A program made the translations under genes and the position numbers. DNA of 64,000 nucleotides from Ciceribacter ferrooxidans. Lineage in GTDB: Bacteria; Pseudomonadota; Alphaproteobacteria; Rhizobiales; Rhizobiaceae. The number at the start of each line of letters is the position of its first letter. Within the stretch, counting starts at the first letter, position 1. The stretch spans positions 1 to 64,000 of the forward strand of contig NZ_SDVB01000249.1 in assembly GCF_004137355.1 (NCBI RefSeq), read 5' to 3'. Shown in pieces: positions 36,503 to 45,004 of the stretch. The notes beneath the pieces are model-generated. The model saw nothing but the letters and a program-made list of their open reading frames with translations. It was not told the origin of the DNA and searched no databases.

Positions 36503-37458
36503 AGGACGGAGAAGCCTTCCTGAACAGAAGCGCACAACAAGTCGTCGACGGCATGATCGCCGAGGCCGGACGGCTCGGCATCGGCCACAGCCGCGGCAGC
36601 CTCGGCGAACACCTGATCGACGCGGGCGCACAAAGCCCCGGCTCCCTCGAGGCCGGGCTTCGCATGGTCGATATCTGCATGGGCGGACTCGGCATCGCAT
36701 CGGTAAGTCTTGACCGACATTCCTCGCGCAGGCCGCTTTCGATCGAGGTCCGCTCGTCCCAACCGATCCTCGCCTGCCTCGCCAGCCAGTATGCCGGATG
36801 GCAGCTGACCCATGAGAAATACTTCGCCATGGGATCGGGACCGGTGCGCACGCTCGCCCGCGTCGAGCCGCTCTTTGAGGAAATCCGTTACAGGGAACCG
36901 GGAGCCGAAAGCTCGGTCGTCGTTTTAGAGACCGCAACACCGCCGCCCGCAGCCATCGTCGAGAAGGTGGCCAAGGCCGCCGGGCTCACACCGGACCGGC
37001 TCACCTTTGTTTATGCGCCGACGCAGAGCATCGCCGGCTGCGTCCAGATCGTCGGCCGCGTGCTGGAAGTGGCGCTGCACAAGGCGCACGACCTGAAGTT
37101 CCCGCTGGATGCGATCGTCGACGGCATCGGAAAGGCGCCTATCCCGGCGCCGCATCCCGATTTCCTGAAGGCAATGGGACGCACGAACGACGCCATCATC
37201 TATGGTGGCCTCGTCCAACTGTTTGTCCGGGGTTCCGCGGCGGCCGCCCGTGATCTTGCCGAACACCTCACAAGCGAGGGATCGCGCGATTACGGCCAGC
37301 CCTTCTCGGAAATCTTTCGCAAGTTCAATGGTGACTTCTACGCCATCGACCCGCACCTCTTCAGCCCGGCCGAGGTAATCGTTACCGCGATCGAGACCGG
37401 TGAGACCTTCCGCGCCGGAAAGACCAATATCGACATGCTGGAGCAGTCCCTTGGCTGA
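36499..37458 (+). CDS. mch: Methenyl-H4MPT cyclohydrolase
   Basis: A 319-residue enzyme that opens methenyl-H4MPT to 5-formyl-H4MPT. It is full length, with the family segments GLGIASVSLDRH near residue 75 and YAPTQSIAGCVQIVGRVLE near 172-190. The in-frame region upstream belongs to another gene's shadow; the true ATG at 36499 has a GGGAGGAG site and overlaps the preceding stop. Confidence 0.97.
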   Translation: MKDGEAFLNRSAQQVVDGMIAEAGRLGIGHSRGSLGEHLIDAGAQSPGSLEAGLRMVDICMGGLGIASVSLDRHSSRRPLSIEVRSSQPILACLASQYAGWQLTHEKYFAMGSGPVRTLARVEPLFEEIRYREPGAESSVVVLETATPPPAAIVEKVAKAAGLTPDRLTFVYAPTQSIAGCVQIVGRVLEVALHKAHDLKFPLDAIVDGIGKAPIPAPHPDFLKAMGRTNDAIIYGGLVQLFVRGSAAAARDLAEHLTSEGSRDYGQPFSEIFRKFNGDFYAIDPHLFSPAEVIVTAIETGETFRAGKTNIDMLEQSLG

Positions 37459-38389
37459 CATGACACCACCTGTCCTGCGGGACAAGATACTGATTACCTC
37501 CGATCGTACCGACAGTCAGGTGCAACAGCTGAGCGCCGCCTTCGCGCGGCTTGGGATGGACGCCGTCTTCCTACGGCTTGCCGATGTCGCGTTCGATTCC
37601 CGCCACGTGTCCGGCATCGCCATTCCGGGATTCGATGGTGCGCTGCCGGCGGCGGTTGTCGTCCGTTCAATCTCTTCGGGCAGTTTCGAGGCCGTGACCC
37701 GGCGCCTCGGGATCCTGCATGCGTTCGGCCATCTCGGCGTACCGGTCTGGAATTCGGCAAAGGCGATCGAGCGCTGCGTCGACAAATCGACGACGACGTT
37801 TCTCATGGCCCGCGCCGGCCTTCCGGTGCCGGAAACTTTTGCCGTCGAGTCGATCGCCAATGCCCGCGCCATCGCCGAACGCGAACTGCCGAAGGGGCCG
37901 CTGGTCTTGAAACCCCTCTTCGGCTCTCAGGGCCGCGGGGTGCGGCTGATCGAAACGGTCGAACAGTTGCCGGACGGGCTGGAGGTCGACGACGTCTACT
38001 ACCTGCAGCGCTACGTCGCCAGACCCGGTACGACCTTTTGCGACTACCGGGTGTTCACCTGCAACGGCGCCGTCCTCGGCATGATCGCACGTCGCGCGGA
38101 CGGATGGGTGACAAACATCGCAAAGGGTGCGCGTGCAGAACCCGTGACGGGACCGCTTCGTCCGGCGCTGGAGACGCTCGCGCTTTCCGCCGCCGCGGTG
38201 ATCGGAACGGACTTTTCCGGGATCGACATCATTCCTGCGGCAGACGGCAGACTCCAGCTTCTCGAGGTCAACAGCATGCCGGCATGGACAGGACTGCAGT
38301 CGGTGATCCCGGTCCGGGTCGCGGACTGCATCGCGGAAGCATTGGTGTCCCACATCGCCCCCGCGGAAGGAGAGAGGCCCGCCGCCTGA
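37451..38389 (+). CDS. RimK-type ATP-grasp ligase of the H4MPT/methylofuran island (second of two)
   Basis: A 312-residue RimK-like ligase. Its loop KPLFGSQGRGVRL near residue 155-168 and terminal LQLLEVNSMPAWTGLQ near 278 are typical of amino-acid ligases that extend a glutamate chain. In this setting it may add glutamate to H4MPT or build the methylofuran tail. A TTG at 37451 has a GGAG at good spacing and lies inside the mch stop; the ATG at 37460 is the alternative start. Confidence 0.87.
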   Translation: MADMTPPVLRDKILITSDRTDSQVQQLSAAFARLGMDAVFLRLADVAFDSRHVSGIAIPGFDGALPAAVVVRSISSGSFEAVTRRLGILHAFGHLGVPVWNSAKAIERCVDKSTTTFLMARAGLPVPETFAVESIANARAIAERELPKGPLVLKPLFGSQGRGVRLIETVEQLPDGLEVDDVYYLQRYVARPGTTFCDYRVFTCNGAVLGMIARRADGWVTNIAKGARAEPVTGPLRPALETLALSAAAVIGTDFSGIDIIPAADGRLQLLEVNSMPAWTGLQSVIPVRVADCIAEALVSHIAPAEGERPAA

Positions 38390-39246
38390 TGCCGAAACCC
38401 GCCGAAATCGACGCAGCTTACCGCCACGCCTGCAGGATGGAGATCGAGGCGCTGAAGCCCGGCAACGTGCATCGCTTCGCCGACGGACACCGCATGTCTG
38501 CGCAGCAGTTTCTCGACAGTGCCGATGTATCGGCAGCCGCGGTCTGTCATTCGGGATGGCCGGTCGGGCGGCGAATCCTCCACGCAATCCGCGCGACGCG
38601 GGAAACCGTCGGCACCAACACCAATCTCGGGATTGTCCTGCTGTGTGCGCCCATCGCCAAAGCGGCAGAGGGGGGAGGAGACGACCTTCAGAAAGAGCTC
38701 GCAACTGTCCTAGGCGCGATGGATGACGGTGATGCGCAGGACGTCTTCCGGGCGATCGCGCTGGCCAATCCCGGAGGGCTTGGCGACGCGGAAAACGACG
38801 TCGCGGAACCACCGAGAGTGCCACTCCTTGTCGCGATGCGCGAAGCCGCCGACCGCGATCTGATCGCCCGGCAATACGTGAACGACTTCGCCGACATCTT
38901 TTCGGGCGGGCTTGCCGCCTACCGCACGGCCGAGGACAGTGGAGAAACGAGCATGTGGCCCACCGTCTTCACCTATCTCCACTTTCTCTCGCGATTTCCG
39001 GACAGCCACGTGGCGCGCAAGCACGGTATCGGAACAGCTGAGGAAATCCGTCTGGAGGCGGCTTCGGTCGCAGGCCAGCTCGGCGAGATCACCGCCGAAC
39101 CGGAACGCCTGCAGCTGCTTGCCGATTTCGACCGACGGTTGAAAGCAGAAAACATCAACCCCGGGACGTCGGCAGACCTGACGGTCGCGACAGTTTTCGC
39201 CGAGAGGCTCAACTTCGTCTTGCATAATTCGCAGGTAAGTGCTTGA
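38389..39246 (+). CDS. Triphosphoribosyl-dephospho-CoA synthase-like protein (CitG family)
   Basis: A 285-residue all-helical protein of the CitG/MdcB fold. Members found in H4MPT clusters are needed for formaldehyde oxidation but have an unproven role. A triphosphoribosyl-type transfer could supply the ribose-phosphate part of H4MPT. Conserved family segments are ALKPGNVHRF near residue 20 and TNTNLGIVLLCAPIA near 73-87. It starts within the previous stop and is separated from fae by 154 bp. Confidence 0.87.
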   Translation: MPKPAEIDAAYRHACRMEIEALKPGNVHRFADGHRMSAQQFLDSADVSAAAVCHSGWPVGRRILHAIRATRETVGTNTNLGIVLLCAPIAKAAEGGGDDLQKELATVLGAMDDGDAQDVFRAIALANPGGLGDAENDVAEPPRVPLLVAMREAADRDLIARQYVNDFADIFSGGLAAYRTAEDSGETSMWPTVFTYLHFLSRFPDSHVARKHGIGTAEEIRLEAASVAGQLGEITAEPERLQLLADFDRRLKAENINPGTSADLTVATVFAERLNFVLHNSQVSA

Positions 39247-39400
39247 ATTTCACCGGCGGAAGATTGGGCTTCTGCTGCTATCTGGCCAACCGACCCGAGT
39301 ACAAAGGGTGCTGTGAACAAGGATAGCTGTCCATCGAGCGTCGTGTCTCGAAGGTACGGCATCTTTGGACAAACCATTTTGGAACGGTACAGGGAGGTAC

Positions 39401-39913
39401 ATGGCCGTGGCAAAAATCAATAAAGTTCTGGTTGGCGAATCTCTTGTTGGCGACGGTAACGAAGTCGCCCACATCGACCTTCTCATCGGTCCGCGCGGAA
39501 GTGCGGTCGAGTCTGCATTCTGCAATGCCCTGACGAACAACAAGGACGGATTTACCTCCCTCCTTGCAGTTATTGCGCCCAATCTGCCCTGCAAACCGAA
39601 CACCGTGATGTTCAACAAGGTGACCATCAAGGGAGCCAAACAGGCCGTTCAGATGTTCGGTCCCGCCCAGTATGGCGTCGCCAAGGCGGTACAGGACAGC
39701 GTCGCGGACGGCACTATTCCCGCGGACGAAGCGGACGACGTCTTCATCTGCGTCGGCGTCTTCATCCACTGGGAAGCCGCCGACGATGCCAAGATCCAGG
39801 ACTTCAACTACAGGGCGACCAAGGAAGCCATTCAGCGTGCCGTTGCCGGCAAGCCGACGGCGGCCGAAGCGACCGCGCAACGCGATCAGGTCAAGCATCC
39901 CTTCGGTGCCTAG
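39401..39913 (+). CDS. fae: Formaldehyde-activating enzyme
   Basis: A 170-residue enzyme, the normal size, that condenses formaldehyde with H4MPT to methylene-H4MPT, the entry step of the pathway. The conserved catalytic histidine is His24 in [22 protein letters not shown] and [10 protein letters not shown] follow as in the family. A CAGGGAGG site precedes the ATG at 39401. Its 154-bp leader suggests a promoter of its own, as expected for a protein needed in large amounts. Confidence 0.98.
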   Translation: MAVAKINKVLVGESLVGDGNEVAHIDLLIGPRGSAVESAFCNALTNNKDGFTSLLAVIAPNLPCKPNTVMFNKVTIKGAKQAVQMFGPAQYGVAKAVQDSVADGTIPADEADDVFICVGVFIHWEAADDAKIQDFNYRATKEAIQRAVAGKPTAAEATAQRDQVKHPFGA

Positions 39914-40002
39914 ATACGAAGCAACCCCGCACAGAGCACGCCCTCTGTGAATTCGGATGGCCTGTTGCGCCGGTTGGCTAAGATCTTCGGATTCTGAAGC
40001 AT

Positions 40003-40028
40003 GGAAAGAGGGAGAAATCCCTCTTTCC
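40003..40028. terminator. Bidirectional terminator-like hairpin between fae and HisA-like gene
   Basis: A perfect 11-bp stem (GGAAAGAGGGA / TCCCTCTTTCC) closed by a GAAA tetraloop lies between two convergent genes, 89 bp after fae and 6 bp after the HisA-like stop. It is symmetrical, so it could serve both strands, though no T tract of note follows. Confidence 0.7.
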
Positions 40029-40034
40029 AGTCAC

Positions 40035-40760
40035 TCAACGGACCTGCGCGACGGTGTCCGTTCTTTCCATCATTCCGGCAATGGACTCACGCGTCAGCGT
40101 CCCGTTGTGAATCGACGTGGCGACGAGCGCGGCCGAAATGCCCATGCCCTCAAGCTTCCGCAGGTCGGCAGCATCGCGCACTCCGCCCGCTGCGACCACT
40201 TGCCGGGCGCCTGCCCGCACCTTGATCTCCGCAAGCCGGGCAAAGTCAGGGCCGGTCTCGGAACCGACACGAGCAAGAGTCATGACGATGACGCGGGAAG
40301 GCCAGAGGTCAGAGCGGGCAAGGACCTCCTCCGGTCCGGCAAACTTCTCGCCTTGGAAGTCGAGAGAGAGAATGGCGCGGGGATAGGCCGAAAAGTGGGT
40401 GAGGAAAGCCGCGTCGGTAAGCGATTCCGATCCGATGACCGGCGCCACGCCAGGCAAGGCGTGTGCGTGCGCAAGGCTTTCCGAACTCGGAAATCCGGCA
40501 TCGAGCCAGACACCCGGCGCTGGCGTCAGCCGCGCGAGACGAAGAGCAGCGGAACAGTCACCCGTGCCGGTGGCAATCGCGTCGAGATCCGCGACATAGA
40601 AGATGGGAAAGGGGTAGACACTACGTAAGCCTTCCGCGACATCCTCCAGGGCGGGGCAAAGGCTCAACGGCGTCTCGATCGCGCGATACGCCTGCCGTTC
40701 GCCGCGGCGGGCATGGACGACGAGAGCATCTTTGATGTCGAGAACCGGAATGATAAGCAC
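40035..40760 (-). CDS. HisA/HisF-like TIM-barrel protein of the H4MPT island
   Basis: A 241-residue protein with the HisA-like start VLIIPVLDIKDALVVHARRG and the phosphate-binding end VAAGGVRDAADL near residue 190. Proteins like it occur only with H4MPT genes and are presumed to act in cofactor synthesis on a phosphorylated substrate. A GTG at 40758-40760 is chosen. An ATG at 40793 would overlap the divergent gene. No histidine-biosynthesis gene is nearby, so it is not a his enzyme by context. Confidence 0.82.
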   Translation of the reverse strand: MLIIPVLDIKDALVVHARRGERQAYRAIETPLSLCPALEDVAEGLRSVYPFPIFYVADLDAIATGTGDCSAALRLARLTPAPGVWLDAGFPSSESLAHAHALPGVAPVIGSESLTDAAFLTHFSAYPRAILSLDFQGEKFAGPEEVLARSDLWPSRVIVMTLARVGSETGPDFARLAEIKVRAGARQVVAAGGVRDAADLRKLEGMGISAALVATSIHNGTLTRESIAGMMERTDTVAQVR

Positions 40761-40791
40761 GAGCAGAAACCCAGAGAGGACGAACCACTCC

Positions 40792-41871
40792 ATGGAAGAC
40801 CGGAATTCCGCAGAAGGAAAGCGCTTTGTCGCCGGATGGGACATCGGCGGCGCTCATCTGAAGATGGCGCTCTGCGAGAATGGCGTCGTCACGCATGCGG
40901 CCACGCTGAAGACATCGATGTGGCTCGGCATCGACGACGTCCGAAAGGGCCTCGAAACCTTGCGGACGGAAGTCCCCGCCGGTGCCGCAAACGCCTTCAC
41001 CATGACGGCCGAGCTTTCCGACGGATTTGCCAACCGGGGCGAAGGCGTGGGGGGTATTCTCACCCTCATCGAAGAAGAATTCGGCATGGAGCACACTCGT
41101 ATCTATGCTGGCCGTGCCGGCTTTGCCGACACGGCGCATGCACGCGACCTCGCGACCGAGATTGCCTCCGCCAACTGGCATGCGACAGCCGCGCTCGCGG
41201 CAGGCATGGTCGGAGAAGCCCTGTTCGTCGACATGGGTTCGACGACCACCGACATCCTCGCTCTGCGGGACGGCAAAGTGGCAAACACAGGCTATTCGGA
41301 TGCCGAGCGACTACTCTCCGGCGAACTGGTCTATACCGGTTTCACACGATCGGCGCTGATCGGCATCGCCGAGCGTGTTCCAGTCGGCGGCACAATGACG
41401 CCGCTGATGAACGAGTACTTCGCCAATACGGCCGACATCGCGCGTATCCTCGGCATGCTCGACGAGGCGGATGATCAGTATCCCTCAGCCGACCGGCGGG
41501 AGAAGACCGTGACCGGATCGATCGGCCGGCTGGCGCGAATGATCGGTCGGGACGGACCGGATCTATCGACCGAGGAATGGAGCGGTATTGCACTCTGGTT
41601 CAGCGAGCATCAGCTGCGGATGGTGCACGACGGCGCTTTCCGCGTCACCGCCGATCATCGGCTTGCCCGCGGAGCCCCTGTGGTCGGCGCCGGCATCGGC
41701 CGATCACAGATCCGCAGACTCGCCACACGACTGGAGCGGCCGTTCGTCGACTTCGGAACACTGATCAACGCGCTCGAACCCGTCCGCGACGCCGCCTGCA
41801 AGGCGGCGCCGGCTGCCGCCGTCGCTTTGCTCGCGGACGCGGAGATCAGCAAACCTGCGGATGCAGGCTAG
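40792..41871 (+). CDS. H4MPT-linked ASKHA-fold protein (hydantoinase/oxoprolinase-like)
   Basis: A 359-residue protein with the actin/sugar-kinase-type phosphate loop FVAGWDIGGAHLKMA near residue 12-25 and a second nucleotide motif VDMGSTTTDILAL near 145. It belongs to the conserved hypothetical group found with methanopterin-linked C1 genes; its reaction is unknown. A GAGAGGA site supports the ATG at 40792. It is divergent from the HisA-like gene and overlaps the DUF447 gene by four bases tail to tail. Confidence 0.87.
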   Translation: MEDRNSAEGKRFVAGWDIGGAHLKMALCENGVVTHAATLKTSMWLGIDDVRKGLETLRTEVPAGAANAFTMTAELSDGFANRGEGVGGILTLIEEEFGMEHTRIYAGRAGFADTAHARDLATEIASANWHATAALAAGMVGEALFVDMGSTTTDILALRDGKVANTGYSDAERLLSGELVYTGFTRSALIGIAERVPVGGTMTPLMNEYFANTADIARILGMLDEADDQYPSADRREKTVTGSIGRLARMIGRDGPDLSTEEWSGIALWFSEHQLRMVHDGAFRVTADHRLARGAPVVGAGIGRSQIRRLATRLERPFVDFGTLINALEPVRDAACKAAPAAAVALLADAEISKPADAG

Positions 41872-42431
41872 CCTGCTGTCCGGTGCTGCTCGACCCGTGC
41901 CATGAGCCAGTTCCAGGCCTGCTGCTCGTCGGGGCCGGACGTCTTGTCGACGGCGATCTTCAGGTAGTCGATCTCCCGCTCGACCTTGTCTTTGGGCAGC
42001 ATGTGCAGCCGGCTCACCAGAATGGCGAGTTCCAACACGGCGGCCTTGGCTCGGTTGAGCCCGGTGAAGGGCGCATGCATTGCCTCACCGACGACCTTGC
42101 AGAAGTGTCGAGGACGCACGCCGTCGTCGTCGACCGAGACCACCTGCAGCAGTGAATGGCTGAGCGCCGATTGCAGCCGCGGCACCGGCCAATCGGCGAC
42201 AGGTACGAGCGGCCAGTCTTTCCGCCCGGTCAGGCAACCCGCGAAGACCAGCATGTCGTCGGTGTAGTTTGCGACGGCGAACGGCACCGCGGTCAGATTG
42301 TCGAGCGTTCGGGAGGGCCGAAATGGTGCGATCACCCAGCCGTCACCCTCGGCGATGATGCCGAGCGGCGCGATATGCGGATTGCCGGCAGCATCGACAG
42401 TGGTCACGATCACTTCGCGGATATAGCTCAC
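41868..42431 (-). CDS. DUF447-family protein
   Basis: A 187-residue split-barrel flavin-type fold protein (IREVIVTTVDAAGNPHIAPLG start). DUF447 proteins are shared by methanogens and H4MPT-using bacteria and are predicted to act in pterin cofactor or furan synthesis, without a proven reaction. It is the last gene of the left-pointing cofactor operon and overlaps the DHPS-like gene by four bases. Confidence 0.88.
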   Translation of the reverse strand: MSYIREVIVTTVDAAGNPHIAPLGIIAEGDGWVIAPFRPSRTLDNLTAVPFAVANYTDDMLVFAGCLTGRKDWPLVPVADWPVPRLQSALSHSLLQVVSVDDDGVRPRHFCKVVGEAMHAPFTGLNRAKAAVLELAILVSRLHMLPKDKVEREIDYLKIAVDKTSGPDEQQAWNWLMARVEQHRTAG

Positions 42432-43825
42432 TTGCCCTCCTTCTTCGCACGCAGCGTGTGGCCCGCCTCGGCGAGCCGCGTCCGGTCATCTGTCTTCTCC
42501 GGCACGGCGACACCCCAGGCGAGCGGCTCATCCTGCACGTAGCGCTTGCCGAGTTTCCAGGCAATTTCGGCCTTGGTGAGCTCCGCGCCGAGATAGAAGG
42601 CATGCGCACCGTCGGTCGCAACGTCGAGATCGGGAAAGAAGGAGAACGTATCCTGTCCGGTCCGGTGGCCCCGCACATTGAAGACATGCACGCCGTCCGC
42701 CGCGGTCATGATGCGGAAGTTGGCGTCGCGGACCGTGCTCGCCAGAGCCTCGATGTCATTCGTCGTAGAGGGGAACGGCTTGCGATCGTGCACCTGCAGT
42801 AGCCCCGGATCGTAGCCCTTCGGCAGAGCGCCATCGCCTTTGGCCGCGTACATGATCCGCCGCGCGCGATCATGCTCCTCCACCGTCCGCGCGGTGTGCG
42901 GGCTCACGTTCACCACCAGCACATTACCGATCGAGAGCTCGGAACAAAGGCCGAGGAGCACGGCCGTGACGCCGGAGGAATCGGCATCCGTGAGTTCCGT
43001 CAGGTTTCCCGTGCCCATCAGCATGGGAACGTCGGGCCAGCGCCGGCGCGCCTCGATAAAGCGGCCGAGCGAAGCTGCAAAACCGAAATGGATGGGATCG
43101 AGGACTGGATCGACGATGAATTCGATGCCCGCCTCGCGCGCCATCTCGATGGCCCGTCCGAGAGAGTCGAGATCGCCGGGGATGGCAGGAATCAGAACCG
43201 GCGTGACATTGTAACGGGTGGCAAGATCGAGCGTGTGTTCCGTGAGGCTCAGGAGAAAGTCCGCGCCCGCTTCCGCCGCCGCTTCCAGTTCGGCGAGATC
43301 GGCGGAGTCGACGCTGACGGTCAGTCCTTCCGCCTTCAGCCGTCGAACCGCCTCCTGCAAGTGCCCGAAAGGCGTATCCGGCAGGCATCCGAGATCGATG
43401 ACATCTGCGCCCGCTTCGGCCAGTGCGCGGGCGCGCTCGAGCAGTAGGTCGGTCGGTAGCGCCGACGCATCGACGATCTCGGCGAATATGCGGAGGTCGT
43501 GGCGTGAGAGATCAACTTCCCTCCCTTTGCGTCCGAGAAAGACCGGCAGATCGGCGATCTCGTCCGGTCCGCGGACAAAGCAGACGCCAAACTCCGCCGT
43601 CAGCCGCTCGATATCTCCCCGGAAACGGCCGGGGAGAATGACACGATCCACCGCGGCAGGGCATTTGAGCCGCCGTTTGATGATCTCTTCCGTCATCAGG
43701 GCCGCAACTTTCACGCCGATATCGACAATATCATAGGTGAAATCTCTGTTCTCCAGCCCGGCGAGCACGCTCTCGAGCCTGGTCTTCGCCAGATGTCCGG
43801 TCAGGAAGACAAGATGTTCAACCAT
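42428..43825 (-). CDS. Dihydropteroate synthase-related protein of the H4MPT island
   Basis: A 465-residue protein. Residues about 1-120 form an extra N-terminal domain (DUF6513 type). Residues from about 125 form a TIM barrel like dihydropteroate synthase (ADVIDLGCLPD, LTVSVDSADLAELEAA, MGTGNLTELTDADSSGVT). In H4MPT synthesis such a protein could join the pterin to beta-RFA-phosphate, which is an inference. It is coupled by four-base and eight-base overlaps to its neighbours. Confidence 0.85.
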   Translation of the reverse strand: MVEHLVFLTGHLAKTRLESVLAGLENRDFTYDIVDIGVKVAALMTEEIIKRRLKCPAAVDRVILPGRFRGDIERLTAEFGVCFVRGPDEIADLPVFLGRKGREVDLSRHDLRIFAEIVDASALPTDLLLERARALAEAGADVIDLGCLPDTPFGHLQEAVRRLKAEGLTVSVDSADLAELEAAAEAGADFLLSLTEHTLDLATRYNVTPVLIPAIPGDLDSLGRAIEMAREAGIEFIVDPVLDPIHFGFAASLGRFIEARRRWPDVPMLMGTGNLTELTDADSSGVTAVLLGLCSELSIGNVLVVNVSPHTARTVEEHDRARRIMYAAKGDGALPKGYDPGLLQVHDRKPFPSTTNDIEALASTVRDANFRIMTAADGVHVFNVRGHRTGQDTFSFFPDLDVATDGAHAFYLGAELTKAEIAWKLGKRYVQDEPLAWGVAVPEKTDDRTRLAEAGHTLRAKKEGK

Positions 43826-44369
43826 CGCCGGCGAGGGCCTCCTTGCGATGTGCGATCGCGAGTCTCAGCTCCGCCAGCGACTCGACGACCTGTGTGCGCT
43901 CGAACGTCTTGAGCTTTGCGGTGTTTTCGAGATCGATCCTCCGGGGATAAACCTTCACCATGCCGCCCGGCGCCATGGTCTCCAGCTCCGGCGCGGTATC
44001 GCAGGCGAAGACGATCGACGGCACCCGGCATTTTCCAGCCTGCGCGTAGACGTTCGTCGCCAGCGTGTCGGAAATGCCGACGACACATTTGGCAACCGTA
44101 TTGGAGGTTGCCGGTGCTATGACGACGGTGTGATAGACACCATGATAGAAGCTGCCGACGGGAACCGAACTCGCCGTCTTGTCGTGCAGCACGCGCATCG
44201 TATCGGGAAAATCGAGCTTCAGCCTGTACATCCGCAGCACTTCGGCCGCGGCCTTCGACACGAAGACGTCGCAGTGGGTTAGCGTATGGATGAGTTCGAA
44301 GCTCTCGACGAAGAAGTGTCCGGAACCGGTCAAGACCCAGGCCCAGCGCGGCGTTTCGAGACGCGTCAT
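43818..44369 (-). CDS. Archaeal-type flavoprotein (Afp/dihydromethanopterin reductase-like)
   Basis: A 183-residue FMN-binding protein of the flavoprotein/decarboxylase fold (WVLTGSGHFFVES start, VVIAPATSNTVAKCVVGISDTLATN near residue 82-106). Relatives in methylotrophs and methanogens reduce dihydromethanopterin in the last step to H4MPT. It is in the middle of the left-pointing cofactor operon, with overlaps on both sides. Confidence 0.87.
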   Translation of the reverse strand: MTRLETPRWAWVLTGSGHFFVESFELIHTLTHCDVFVSKAAAEVLRMYRLKLDFPDTMRVLHDKTASSVPVGSFYHGVYHTVVIAPATSNTVAKCVVGISDTLATNVYAQAGKCRVPSIVFACDTAPELETMAPGGMVKVYPRRIDLENTAKLKTFERTQVVESLAELRLAIAHRKEALAGDG

Positions 44370-45004
44370 GCCCCGTGAACCTCCTCCGCGAGCTTGCGGG
44401 CAACCAGACGACCGGGAACGTCCGATGCAGCAAGGGCGTCGCGTGCACTCCCGAGGCTCTCCGGTCCCGCGATATAGAGCTCCGTCTCGCCGCTCAGCGC
44501 ACGCGGCAGGTAATCATCGACCAGTTGTCGAGCCACCAACATTTCGAGATCCACATCTTCGGAACCAATCTCGACCTGCTTGATCAGGAGAAGCCTTTCG
44601 GCCCGGATACGACCGGCCAACCAGGCCGCAAGGGAGTCGGACGTCACGCGCCAGGATTGCAGGATATCCGGCGCTCCGCGCGTCATTGTCGACGGCAGCC
44701 AGACCGGCACGAGCCCGGCGTTCCACGCCTGCTCCATGTCGCGGATCGTCATACTTGGCCGGAACCGTTCGTTTCGCTCGGCCACGACAAGCCCGAACTG
44801 GTCCATGGCAAGAATCGCCATGTCGTGAGCGGCCTCGTCGGAATAGCCGAGCGGCTTCTGCATCGCGCGGATATGGTCTGCAAAAGGACCGCCGCCAGGC
44901 ACCAGAACCAAAGGCAAGGAAGCATCCGCGAGGAGATCGATCCATTGCTGCATCTCGTTGCTGCCGGCCGTGCTTCCTCCCAGCTTCACGACCAGCGGCT
45001 TCAT
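44366..45004 (-). CDS. Amino-acid-kinase-fold protein, probable methylofuran (MfnE-like) kinase
   Basis: A 212-residue aspartate/glutamate/uridylate-kinase fold protein with VVKLGGSTAGS near residues 4-14 and LVPGGGPFADHI near 34-45. In methanogens MfnE phosphorylates the aminomethylfuran phosphate made after MfnB. The MfnB-like gene sits directly upstream here, so the same role in methylofuran synthesis is likely. It overlaps both neighbours by four bases. Confidence 0.85.
   Translation of the reverse strand: MKPLVVKLGGSTAGSNEMQQWIDLLADASLPLVLVPGGGPFADHIRAMQKPLGYSDEAAHDMAILAMDQFGLVVAERNERFRPSMTIRDMEQAWNAGLVPVWLPSTMTRGAPDILQSWRVTSDSLAAWLAGRIRAERLLLIKQVEIGSEDVDLEMLVARQLVDDYLPRALSGETELYIAGPESLGSARDALAASDVPGRLVARKLAEEVHGA

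Noticed and set aside
40035-40760. Histidine biosynthesis enzyme HisA
   Set aside because: No other his gene nearby and the protein sits among H4MPT genes, where a HisA-like paralogue is usual.
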